Notes under the pieces: model-generated
The model's input: only the letters and a program-made list of their open reading frames with translations
Database searches by the model: none
What the model was told of the DNA's origin: nothing
Program-made: the position numbers and the translations under genes
Shown here: positions 45,867 to 53,491 of the stretch, one piece after another
Layout: every line of letters begins with the position of its first letter
How positions within the stretch are numbered: position 1 is the first letter of the stretch
Source: Paenibacillus sp. SZ31
Lineage (GTDB): Bacteria > Bacillota > Bacilli > Paenibacillales > Paenibacillaceae
Assembly: GCF_012912005.1 (NCBI RefSeq)
Contig: NZ_JABBEA010000003.1
Span: 248,001 to 312,000 of the forward strand
Length of the DNA: 64,000 nucleotides
Reading direction: 5' to 3'

Positions 45867-47333
45867 TTATTTTCCATCCTGTGAAGGCATATGTGCAGAA
45901 ATATCCACACCAAGTCCATGAGCCAAACGTCCGCCAAGCTGTCCATCCGCCCGGAAGAAGTGACAGAGGGCACGCATTTGAATATCTACAGATACACCCT
46001 TGAGGTCATTGATCAGGTTATCCAACAGATGCTGCTGCTCTACAGGGGTGAATGAACGGAAAAGCTCCCCTGCCTGCGTGTAATCATCCGTTTTCTCGAT
46101 TTTCTCGCGTGTAACGTGCCCTTGCAACGGAACCTGACTGTCCCGGTATGCCGGATCTTCCTGTGGGCTGTTTCCGGAACTGTTGGGTTCATAGTTCACC
46201 GGAGATGGGTCCTGATTCACATTCATGAGTCCATCACGCTGATGATTACGAACAGGTGCGTACGGGCAATTCACCGGAATTTGCAAATAGTTTGTACCAA
46301 GCCGGTGACGCTGTGTATCCGGATAAGAGAATAAGCGTCCTTGCAGCAATTTGTCCTCGGAAGGCTCAATTCCAGGTACAAGCGCACTAGGAGAGAAGGC
46401 CGCCTGCTCCACTTCAGCAAAGAAATTCTGCGGATTCCGATTCAGGGTCATGGTGCCCACCGTATGGAATGGCAATACATCTTCAGGCCACGTTTTGGTT
46501 GGGTCGAGCGGATCAAAAGCAAAATCATCCATCTGATCAGGCTTCAATAGCTGTACCTGAAGCTTCCACTGCGGGTATTGCCCGTTCTTGATATGTTCAT
46601 GCAGGTCCCGGGTAGCATGATTAAAGTCCTGTCCCTGAACTTCGGCAACTTCCTGACGAGAGAAACCTCGAACCCCTTGTGCAGACTCCCACTTATATTT
46701 TACATAGTGAACCTGCCCCTGTGCATTAATCCATTTGAAAGCATGTACGCCGAATCCATCCATCTCTCGATAACTCGCCGGTGTGCCCAGATCAGAGAAC
46801 AACCAGGTCATCATATGCGTTGATTCCGGCGAGAGGGTCATAAAGTCCCAATATCGCGCCGGTTCCTGAATATTCGTATCCGGAGCTGGCTTCAGGGAGT
46901 GAACCATGTCGGGGAACTTCATGGCATCACGAATGAAGAACACTGGCAGATGGTTGCCGACGAGATCATAGTTGCCTTCCCGTGTGTAGAATTTAACGGC
47001 AAATCCACGTGGATCTCGTGCTGTCTCTGGTGATCCCGTACCGTGAATAACGGTTGAGAAACGAACCAGCACATCTGTCTCCGTACCCGGATCTTGCAGG
47101 AAATCTGCTGTTGTATACGCCTTCATGCTCTGCTCCAGTGTGAATACACCATGAGCACCTGCTCCTCTTGCATGTACCACCCGTTCTGGAATACGCTCAC
47201 GGTCAAAGTGGGCAATTTTCTCAATGAGATGGTAGTCTTCAAGCAGTGTCGGCCCTCTTCTGCCTGCTGTACGGGAGTTCTGATTGTCACCTACGGGTGC
47301 GCCCTGATTGGTTGTCATACGTTCTGTCATCAT
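45867..47333 (-). CDS. katA: Monofunctional haem catalase
   Basis: A 488-residue clade-3-type catalase. Catalytic His in VVHARGAGAHG (about 52-62), Asn in DLVGNHLPVFFIRDA (about 127-141), and the haem-binding proximal Tyr in RLFSYPDTQRHRLG (about 335-348). It decomposes hydrogen peroxide in the cytoplasm and is a spore- or vegetative-cell enzyme in Bacilli. GGAGG 5-8 nt upstream of ATG 47333 supports the start. The PerR-like repressor two genes upstream and a PerR-type box at its promoter fit peroxide control. Confidence 0.92.
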   Translation of the reverse strand: MMTERMTTNQGAPVGDNQNSRTAGRRGPTLLEDYHLIEKIAHFDRERIPERVVHARGAGAHGVFTLEQSMKAYTTADFLQDPGTETDVLVRFSTVIHGTGSPETARDPRGFAVKFYTREGNYDLVGNHLPVFFIRDAMKFPDMVHSLKPAPDTNIQEPARYWDFMTLSPESTHMMTWLFSDLGTPASYREMDGFGVHAFKWINAQGQVHYVKYKWESAQGVRGFSRQEVAEVQGQDFNHATRDLHEHIKNGQYPQWKLQVQLLKPDQMDDFAFDPLDPTKTWPEDVLPFHTVGTMTLNRNPQNFFAEVEQAAFSPSALVPGIEPSEDKLLQGRLFSYPDTQRHRLGTNYLQIPVNCPYAPVRNHQRDGLMNVNQDPSPVNYEPNSSGNSPQEDPAYRDSQVPLQGHVTREKIEKTDDYTQAGELFRSFTPVEQQHLLDNLINDLKGVSVDIQMRALCHFFRADGQLGGRLAHGLGVDISAHMPSQDGK

Positions 47334-47403
47334 GTCGTCCTCCTCTAATGGGTTTCACGGATGCTATATATCTACTATTAAAATCATATTCGGCGTCAAA
47401 TTA

Positions 47404-47445
47404 AATATACATTTAGACTTGATCTAACTGTTAAATTAATTCTAA
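47404..47445 (-). promoter_or_regulatory. katA promoter with PerR-type box
   Basis: TTAAATTAATTCTAA (47431-47445) agrees with TTATAATNATTATAA at 12 of 15 positions. On the minus strand it overlaps TTAACA (47434-47429); TATATT (47409-47404) follows after a 19-nt spacer. Confidence 0.5.
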
Positions 47446-47604
47446 CATGTCCCACTCTGCTCTTGCATGAGGTTCACATGAGTTTAAGATGAGGTTCTTA
47501 CACACTTCATGAATGAAGCATGAAATGTTTTTAAGGGAATAATTCTGATCTGCCTATCTAATAGGTAGTACCCGAAAAAGCGTGAAGTGAACGATAAAAC
47601 TAAG

Positions 47605-47628
47605 CAAAAAAAAAGCGGACTAATCCGC
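47605..47628 (-). terminator. Terminator overlapping the regulator stop codon
   Basis: GCGGA/TCCGC (47615-47619 with 47624-47628) has the stop TAG (47620-47622) in its loop, followed by ten T residues on the minus strand. The last sense codons are inside the hairpin. Confidence 0.7.
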
Positions 47629-48426
47629 CAGGCGGTAGCCCACTCCTCTTACTGTTACGATATATTGCGGCGAAGACGCGTTATCGCCCAATTTTTTGCG
47701 CAAGCTTTTGATATGAACATCGACCACATTACTTCCGCCTGTAAAGTCTGTCTCCCAAATATCGCTGAGCATCTCCTCACGGGAAATGACCGCACCTTTG
47801 GCATCGATCAGCTTGAGCAACAGATCATATTCGGTCTTGGTCAAGTGAATGCGGTTATTATCGCGCTGTACACTCATGCGTTCACGATCGAGCCACAGAT
47901 CCTTGAATCCGATACGTTGCCCTTCCTCAGGTAAAAATCCACGTTTGGGCAGAGCAGGACTATTGCCAATCATACGCTGCACCCGGTACAGAGCTTCCTG
48001 CGGACGTGCAGGCCACACCAGCAATTCCTCCTGAAGCATCGGTCCACTCGCGCTGCCGATCATCTTCTCACCGACCAGATACAGACAAGGCGTTGTATGT
48101 TCTGCCTCACGGTTCAATCGGCTGCTGATCCCAGCGAATGCATCGATGGTTCCGGCAACAGACAGATCATAGATCAACAGATCGAAGACAAGACGCTCAT
48201 GCAGATCCGGTTCCCAGCGATGAAAGACCAGCACATCGAAGCAGCTATCCGTCAAGGCCTTTACCAGTTCATGTACCTGCCCTGGCATCGGGCTAATTAG
48301 AATAACACGCCGTGTAACAGGACAATTGTCCACAAGAGGTGCTGAATCGGACAAGGCGGGTTTAACCCGCAGGGGTAAACGACGGCCAGGCAGCTTTATT
48401 TTTACTTGATCCGTTTGTTTCTGCAT
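47620..48426 (-). CDS. Winged-helix regulator with degenerate receiver
   Basis: A 268-residue protein. The C-terminal about 95 residues are an OmpR/PhoB winged helix (RIHLTKTEYDLLLKLIDAKGAVISREEMLSDIW ... VDVHIKSLRKKLGD ... VRGVGYRL). The N-terminal region resembles a receiver but lacks the Asp-Asp acidic pair and the conserved Lys near the end; an Asp remains in FDLLIYDLS. It is probably not phosphorylated in the usual way. ATG 48426 overlaps the PerR-like gene end by 25 nt and has GGAGG 12 nt upstream, so the two are coupled. The catalase gene lies downstream with its own promoter; a link to peroxide response is a guess. Confidence 0.8.
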   Translation of the reverse strand: MQKQTDQVKIKLPGRRLPLRVKPALSDSAPLVDNCPVTRRVILISPMPGQVHELVKALTDSCFDVLVFHRWEPDLHERLVFDLLIYDLSVAGTIDAFAGISSRLNREAEHTTPCLYLVGEKMIGSASGPMLQEELLVWPARPQEALYRVQRMIGNSPALPKRGFLPEEGQRIGFKDLWLDRERMSVQRDNNRIHLTKTEYDLLLKLIDAKGAVISREEMLSDIWETDFTGGSNVVDVHIKSLRKKLGDNASSPQYIVTVRGVGYRLAD

Positions 48427-48803
48427 TCCCCGCAGACACCTCCAAAGACCACATGAGCATGGTCGATTGCATATCCGGTTTCTTCAGCTACCTGTTTCAT
48501 CCATTGTGGAGGAACTTCCGTCATCACCTCGTCCACTTTGCCGCACACTTCACACATAATGTGCTGATGATCATCCATGCGGGCATCGTACCGGCTTGCT
48601 GTCTCCCCGAGCTTAAGCTCCCGGATCAATTCTTTGTCCGTCAGATAACGAAGAGAATTATATACCGTACCATAGGCCAGATTATATCCTTGTTCTACAA
48701 GTCGATTCATGACATCAGCAGCTGTCGGGTGATCCTCTGAATGGCGCACCACATCATATACCGCTTGCCGTTGTATCGTCAGATTTAAAGTTCTCACAAC
48801 CAT
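48402..48803 (-). CDS. perR: Fur-family peroxide regulator, PerR-like
   Basis: A 133-residue Fur/PerR protein. Winged-helix part (QRQAVYDVVRHSEDHPTAADVMNRLVEQ; YGTVYNSLRYL), then metal site RYDARMDDHQHI and structural zinc Cys84, Cys87, Cys124, Cys127 (CEVC, CGEC). The Asp-rich regulatory site (Asp73, Asp77, Asp78 region) is more PerR- than Fur-like. PerR represses katA-type genes until peroxide oxidises its His ligands. AAGGAG precedes ATG 48803. A PerR-type box lies in its own divergent promoter region, suggesting autoregulation. Confidence 0.85.
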   Translation of the reverse strand: MVVRTLNLTIQRQAVYDVVRHSEDHPTAADVMNRLVEQGYNLAYGTVYNSLRYLTDKELIRELKLGETASRYDARMDDHQHIMCEVCGKVDEVMTEVPPQWMKQVAEETGYAIDHAHVVFGGVCGECRNKRIK

Positions 48804-48895
48804 TTCTCCTTTATTATTGATGCATTTTATATGAAATCAGACGCTGATCTTCTGCTTACTATAGTTTTCCCTTAAAAGAAGGAATGAATTTTGAT

Positions 48896-48910
48896 TTAGA
48901 TTAAGTATAA
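48896..48910. promoter_or_regulatory. PerR-type box between perR and the diguanylate cyclase gene
   Basis: TTAGATTAAGTATAA matches TTATAATNATTATAA at 12 of 15 positions. It sits in the 269-bp divergent region between two promoters. Confidence 0.4.
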
Positions 48911-49072
48911 ATCTCATTGTATAATGAAGTCAATATCCACGCCAACAACCCGGATATGGAATTAAAAACGTATTTCCCAGCAATCCCCTCAATAATTTGG
49001 GATAATATGGTTCGCTACAGCATCATTTTTCAGATAAAATGTAGAGATGTGCGTAAAAAGGGGGAATGTCGG

Positions 49073-50185
49073 TTGTTTAGCACTTTTTTCATTAATATCT
49101 GTATCATGATTACGTTTATGTATGTGTCCGGAATTATCGCCAAGTTCTATAGTATCCGATTGCCTTTTCCCTCGTTACGTGTTCAGTTGATCGGCGGCTT
49201 ATTATTCGGCATATACGGCACAGTACTCATGAACTATTCCTTCCCTCTGAACGAGAGTACGATTGTAGATCTACGGCATCTGGCCATCGTCACCGCAGCG
49301 GTATATCTGGGAGGACTGGCTTCGGTCATTACGGGACTCGTTATCTCGATCCTTCGTATTCTGATGTTTGGCATATCTTCCTCTGCCATTGATGCAGGAT
49401 TTGTCATGACGCTGATTGGACTATCCGGTGTATATTTCGCCTATGCTTCCTGGTCCAGACTGACCAAAATCATTACGATGAATCTGCTGGGCATAACGTT
49501 GATATTTATCGTCCTTATGCTGAACACGGACAGCATGAATTCATTAATGAAGGTATATCCGTTACAGATGACCATTTCCTTTGTCGGTGGGATCTTTATC
49601 TATTTCATCGCAGAATTTATTAATAAATCGAATGAAATGTTATTTCTTCTAGAGAGAAGAGCATCTACCGACCATCTTACCAACCTGAGCAATCGACGAC
49701 AGTTCGAAAAATCACTTCAATCGGAGCTTCAGCATGCGCGGGAGTACCAACAAAAGCTGTCCTTGCTGGCCATCGACATTGACCGATTCAAAAAAGTAAA
49801 CGACACCTTCGGTCATTCCGCCGGTGATGCGGTTCTGAAGCAACTCGGACAACTGCTCGTTGAACATGCGCGTTCCACCGATATCGTGTCACGAAACGGT
49901 GGTGAAGAATTCGCCATTCTCTTGCTCGATTGTGGACAACGTCAGGCCATGGCTATCGCTGAATCGATCCGCCAAGGGGTAGAGAGATATCAATTTGCCC
50001 TGCCTGACGGGCACACGATACGTCTAACCATTTCCATTGGTGTAGCTGTGTATCCGGATCATTGCGATGATCATGACGATAACGACTTCTTCGAACAAGC
50101 CGACCGTGCTTTATATGAAGCCAAGAATACAGGGCGCAACCGCGTGTGTGCCTTACCACTTCGCTCTTTGTCTCTTACGCTTTAA
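49073..50185 (+). CDS. Diguanylate cyclase with 5TM-LYT sensor domain
   Basis: A 370-residue protein: six N-terminal membrane helices (FSTFFINICIMITFMYVSG ... GGLLFGIYGTVLMNYSF ... TLIGLSGVYFAYASW), resembling 5TMR_LYT, followed by a GGDEF domain with intact GGEEF (about 276-280) and DHLTNLSNRRQFE. It makes cyclic di-GMP and resembles B. subtilis DgcK in length and layout. TTG 49073 with AAGGGGG 8 nt upstream is preferred; the in-frame extension to 48917 has no ribosome site and a charged, unlikely sequence. It probably responds to a small ligand in the membrane domain. Confidence 0.82.
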   Translation: MFSTFFINICIMITFMYVSGIIAKFYSIRLPFPSLRVQLIGGLLFGIYGTVLMNYSFPLNESTIVDLRHLAIVTAAVYLGGLASVITGLVISILRILMFGISSSAIDAGFVMTLIGLSGVYFAYASWSRLTKIITMNLLGITLIFIVLMLNTDSMNSLMKVYPLQMTISFVGGIFIYFIAEFINKSNEMLFLLERRASTDHLTNLSNRRQFEKSLQSELQHAREYQQKLSLLAIDIDRFKKVNDTFGHSAGDAVLKQLGQLLVEHARSTDIVSRNGGEEFAILLLDCGQRQAMAIAESIRQGVERYQFALPDGHTIRLTISIGVAVYPDHCDDHDDNDFFEQADRALYEAKNTGRNRVCALPLRSLSLTL

Positions 50186-50220
50186 AGCCTGTTATCACCT
50201 AATCATGTTCCACTTCACAA

Positions 50221-50265
50221 AAAGGGATGTCTCGTTCGCCATTCTGGCGTACAGGACATCCCTTT
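50221..50265. terminator. Bidirectional terminator
   Basis: AAAGGGATGTC/GACATCCCTTT (50221-50231 with 50255-50265) with a smaller internal stem. It can end both the cyclase gene and the convergent aldo/keto reductase gene. Confidence 0.75.
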
Positions 50266-50312
50266 GCTTATGGATGATTTTATATCATCCGAGCTTGTGT
50301 GCTGACAGGAGA

Positions 50313-51251
50313 TTAAGCAAGGATGCCCTCAATTTCCTCGATAATGGCAGCATCCAGCTTCACGCCAGATGCAGCCGCATTCTCTTTTACCTGCTCGGGA
50401 CGACTCGCCCCTACAAGTGCACTGGATACATTGTTCTGGCGCAGGATCCAGGCCAGGGCCAGTTGGCCAACCTTCAGATCCAGCTTGTCTGCCACTTCAA
50501 TCAGTTGACGAACTTTCCCGATGCGATCCGCATTGATTTTCCCTTCGTCCCAGCCCAGTTTGGCAGCACGGCTGTTCTCCGGAATATCGGAAACGGACGT
50601 ATATTTCCCGGTCAATAGACCTTGAGCAAGCGGGGAGTATACGACTTGTCCGATACCTTTACGCTCACCCAGCGGAATAATCTCATTTTCAATATATCGG
50701 TCGAACATGTTGTACACTGGCTGATTGACCACGATATGATCCAGGAGCAGACGGTCTGCTGTACCCAACGCAGCTTCCATCTGAACCGCAGTCCACTGGC
50801 TGACGCCAACATACAACACTTTGCCCTGGCGCACCAGATCATCGAGCGCGCGGAGTGTTTCTTCAATCGGTGTTTCTGTATGATAACGATGGCAATAATA
50901 GATATCCACATATTCAACGCCTAAGCGCTTCAAGCTGGCTTCACATTGCTCCTTGATATGTTTGCGAGACAGGCCTTGGTCATTCGGACCATCACCCATT
51001 TTGCCAAATACTTTGGTTGCAAGTACATAGGAGTCACGGGAGTACGCTTTGAGCGTCTGCCCTAGCAGTTCTTCTGCTGCACCCCGTTCGTATACATTGG
51101 CTGTATCAAAAAAGTTAATGCCTTCATCGAATGCAGTTTCAATTGATTTCACCGCATTTTCACGTTCCACATACCCTCCGTACGTCAGCCAGCTTCCCAG
51201 GCTGATCTCGCTCACTTTCAGTCCGCTTCCACCTAATCTACGATAATCCAA
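50313..51251 (-). CDS. Aldo/keto reductase
   Basis: A 312-residue AKR of the voltage-gated-channel-beta/YhdN type. The tetrad is visible: Asp in NFFDTANVYERG, Tyr in the same motif, Lys in LATKVFG and His in YYCHRYHTET. It reduces aldehydes or ketones with NADPH. The start is TTG 51251, coding M-D-Y-R-R-L-G; AGGAGG lies 7 nt upstream (51259-51264). Longer ATG frames are not in this reading frame at the right spot. Single gene. Confidence 0.88.
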   Translation of the reverse strand: MDYRRLGGSGLKVSEISLGSWLTYGGYVERENAVKSIETAFDEGINFFDTANVYERGAAEELLGQTLKAYSRDSYVLATKVFGKMGDGPNDQGLSRKHIKEQCEASLKRLGVEYVDIYYCHRYHTETPIEETLRALDDLVRQGKVLYVGVSQWTAVQMEAALGTADRLLLDHIVVNQPVYNMFDRYIENEIIPLGERKGIGQVVYSPLAQGLLTGKYTSVSDIPENSRAAKLGWDEGKINADRIGKVRQLIEVADKLDLKVGQLALAWILRQNNVSSALVGASRPEQVKENAAASGVKLDAAIIEEIEGILA

Positions 51252-51351
51252 TGTGCATCCTCCTCTGTTGGTTATAAAGATGAAGTTCACACTCTATTGT
51301 AACGTAACCAGCTCGGAATAAAAGGGCTTTGGCTCAGAAAATGGAAAACCC

Positions 51352-51378
51352 AAAGAAGCGCACCTACAATAGGTACGC
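51352..51378 (-). terminator. Weak terminator of the hybrid kinase gene
   Basis: GCGCACC/GGTACGC (51358-51364 with 51372-51378, one G-U) followed by TTCTTTGGGTTTT on the minus strand. T-run is broken, so confidence is modest. Confidence 0.4.
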
Positions 51379-51413
51379 CAAATTAAGAAATTCATATTCG
51401 ACTGTCTGCTCGT

Positions 51414-53009
51414 TTAAGGCATAGTAATACTCAATGCGTTCAACAGATCCGCCTGTCTGACCGGCTTCGTCAGAACAGCATCAAAGGTTTCCGCCTCATT
51501 CTGGTCGATGTGCATGCCATAGGGAACCAGTACAATGACGGGCAGATTGTCCGTACGTTGCTTCAGTTCATGTACAAAATCGACTGCTCCGCCTTCCAGT
51601 AATCCCATATCCACAACGGCCACATCCGGCTTGAAGCCTTCCTTGATCCAGTCATGCGCTACCGTCGAACCGGAGGTCATATGCACATCCATCTCCCATC
51701 TGCGCATCAGGGAAGAAACGCCTTGCAGTATGTCAGGGTCTTTGGCAAGCAGTACCTTTCTGCCTCTTAACCGCTGCTGGACACTTGCAAGCTGCGGCAA
51801 CTCCCAATATCTGCGTAATGGAAGGCTAATCTGGAATTCCGTCTCATTCTCCATCACACGATCCACCTGAATACGACCATGCATGAGAATGGCAAGGTTC
51901 TGACTTACAGCCAGACCCAGATTGCTTCCGATCAGTTTTTGGATATCCGATAACATCTGGCCCGTGTACTTCACCTTGAGCAGAAGTGTTCCGGTCTCCT
52001 CGGTTTCATCTCCGTTCACCACTGCCGTGATCAGAACCGAGCCTTCACGCGTTGAATCCATAGCATATTGAATGACATGCGCAAGCAGTTGTCCAATCTT
52101 GACCTCATCACCAACGAACACTTGCGACACATTCAGTTCGAGATTTAATCCCAACTCAATGTTTTTGCCCGCCGCAATCCCCGCATAGAGATAGACGGTG
52201 TTCTCGATGGTACCGACCAGATCGAACGGATCATCATGTATAACGGTTTTCCCTGCCTCATTAATATTGAAATTCATCATATTATTCAGCAAGGAGAGCA
52301 GGATATTGCCGCTCGTCTCTATCATATTCACATACTCCGACTGCTCCTCGGACATATCCGGAGTGCGCATCAGATCTGTCAGTCCCAGAATGCCGTTCAG
52401 GGGATTACGAATCTCATGACTCATCAGTTTTAGCATCTGCGTTTTGGTCATGGCCTCGGACTCGGCCCGTTCCTTCTCTGCCTGGAGCTGCTCTTTCATT
52501 TGTTCCGAATCACTCAGTTTCCGCTCCTGTACATGTAGCGTGCTCTCCAGATCGACAACATAACCCAGGAAGACAGCCATCGCATTCAGTGTCTTCATGT
52601 CGGGTTCACTAATCACGTAATCCGGATTATCCATCAAACAGATGGTACCGAATGTTTCGCCGGATCTTCGCATAATGGGTACGCCCACGAAGAAACGATT
52701 TCCGAGCCCGCTTGTGACGTCCATAGATCGTGTCATCGGATGTTCACATGTATCCTGGATGGTAAGAACGCTACCTTTATCTCTCAATACCAGGCTGCAA
52801 TATGAATCCGTAAATGGAAGGACACTGCCTTTAACGATTAACTCTTCCGCACGATTAAAAGCCTCCAAAATGACATTCGTTACCCCGTCATTCGTGGCAA
52901 CGAAGATGGTATTGACCTTCAATATACCGCTTAATACGTCTACGATATGGGCCGCAGCTTCCTTTATATCTTCATAGAAGCCTCTCGTAATGCCTTCTGC
53001 CGTTCCCAT
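51414..53009 (-). CDS. GAF-histidine-kinase-receiver hybrid with degenerate ATPase
   Basis: A 531-residue soluble protein: GAF domain (about 15-155), coiled linker, HisKA with MSHEIRNPLNG (His198), then an HATPase-like region and a receiver (about 415-525: Asp in VAVVDMGLL, Lys in VLTKPVR). The ATP-binding motifs are abnormal: the N-box Asn is missing (LLAHVIQYAMDST), and the DxGxG box reads VKYTGQML; only the GSNLGLAVSQ remnant is kept. Kinase activity is therefore doubtful. It may be a scaffold, phosphatase or receiver relay. Start ATG 53009 follows GAGGGGTG. No cognate regulator gene is next to it. Confidence 0.85.
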   Translation of the reverse strand: MGTAEGITRGFYEDIKEAAAHIVDVLSGILKVNTIFVATNDGVTNVILEAFNRAEELIVKGSVLPFTDSYCSLVLRDKGSVLTIQDTCEHPMTRSMDVTSGLGNRFFVGVPIMRRSGETFGTICLMDNPDYVISEPDMKTLNAMAVFLGYVVDLESTLHVQERKLSDSEQMKEQLQAEKERAESEAMTKTQMLKLMSHEIRNPLNGILGLTDLMRTPDMSEEQSEYVNMIETSGNILLSLLNNMMNFNINEAGKTVIHDDPFDLVGTIENTVYLYAGIAAGKNIELGLNLELNVSQVFVGDEVKIGQLLAHVIQYAMDSTREGSVLITAVVNGDETEETGTLLLKVKYTGQMLSDIQKLIGSNLGLAVSQNLAILMHGRIQVDRVMENETEFQISLPLRRYWELPQLASVQQRLRGRKVLLAKDPDILQGVSSLMRRWEMDVHMTSGSTVAHDWIKEGFKPDVAVVDMGLLEGGAVDFVHELKQRTDNLPVIVLVPYGMHIDQNEAETFDAVLTKPVRQADLLNALSITMP

Positions 53010-53373
53010 GATTCACCCCTCTTATCTTAGCTGCACTTTCAAATCTGTATATCAGAATGTTTAATTACGTACAGGGGTCATCAAAAATCCGAATAGCTGT
53101 CACAATCTATACTTATATGATTAACACCGTAGAAGTATAAGAGAATCATACTCCCTGCCCATAGCCCATTTTTCGGACAAAAGTAGGTCTTAAACGGATG
53201 GTTTAATAACCGAAAAATCATGTCAAATCTCCTTTTCAGATTGATTAAAACCCATCTTGTCCGACTTCGGATATTTACTTGCAGGATAACTAGAAATTAT
53301 ACGCTTTCGCTCAGACTTTGGGAACCTTTAACCCGTAACAATAAACGGAAAGTCCACCTTGTCCAGTAAGCAG

Positions 53374-53416
53374 TGTGATCATTATCACACCCAAAAACCC
53401 ACATATAGTTTATAAA
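53374..53416 (+). promoter_or_regulatory. FNR-type activated promoter of nrdDG
   Basis: A perfect TGTGA-N6-TCACA box, TGTGATCATTATCACA (53374-53389), lies exactly 21 nt upstream of TATAAA (53411-53416), giving a centre near -41.5 from an expected start at about 53423. The spacing is identical to that at the formate/nitrite channel promoter. The rest of the 53010-53491 gap is AT-rich with no gene. Confidence 0.75.
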
Positions 53417-53491
53417 TGGATAATAAGAATCTACATATAGTGTTACACGGAAATTGAATGATATCCAAAATCATTTTAGGAGGAACCTTAC

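Noticed and set aside
48917..49072. 52-codon upstream extension of the diguanylate cyclase
   Set aside because: The sequence is charged and without a ribosome site, while TTG 49073 has AAGGGGG at a normal distance.
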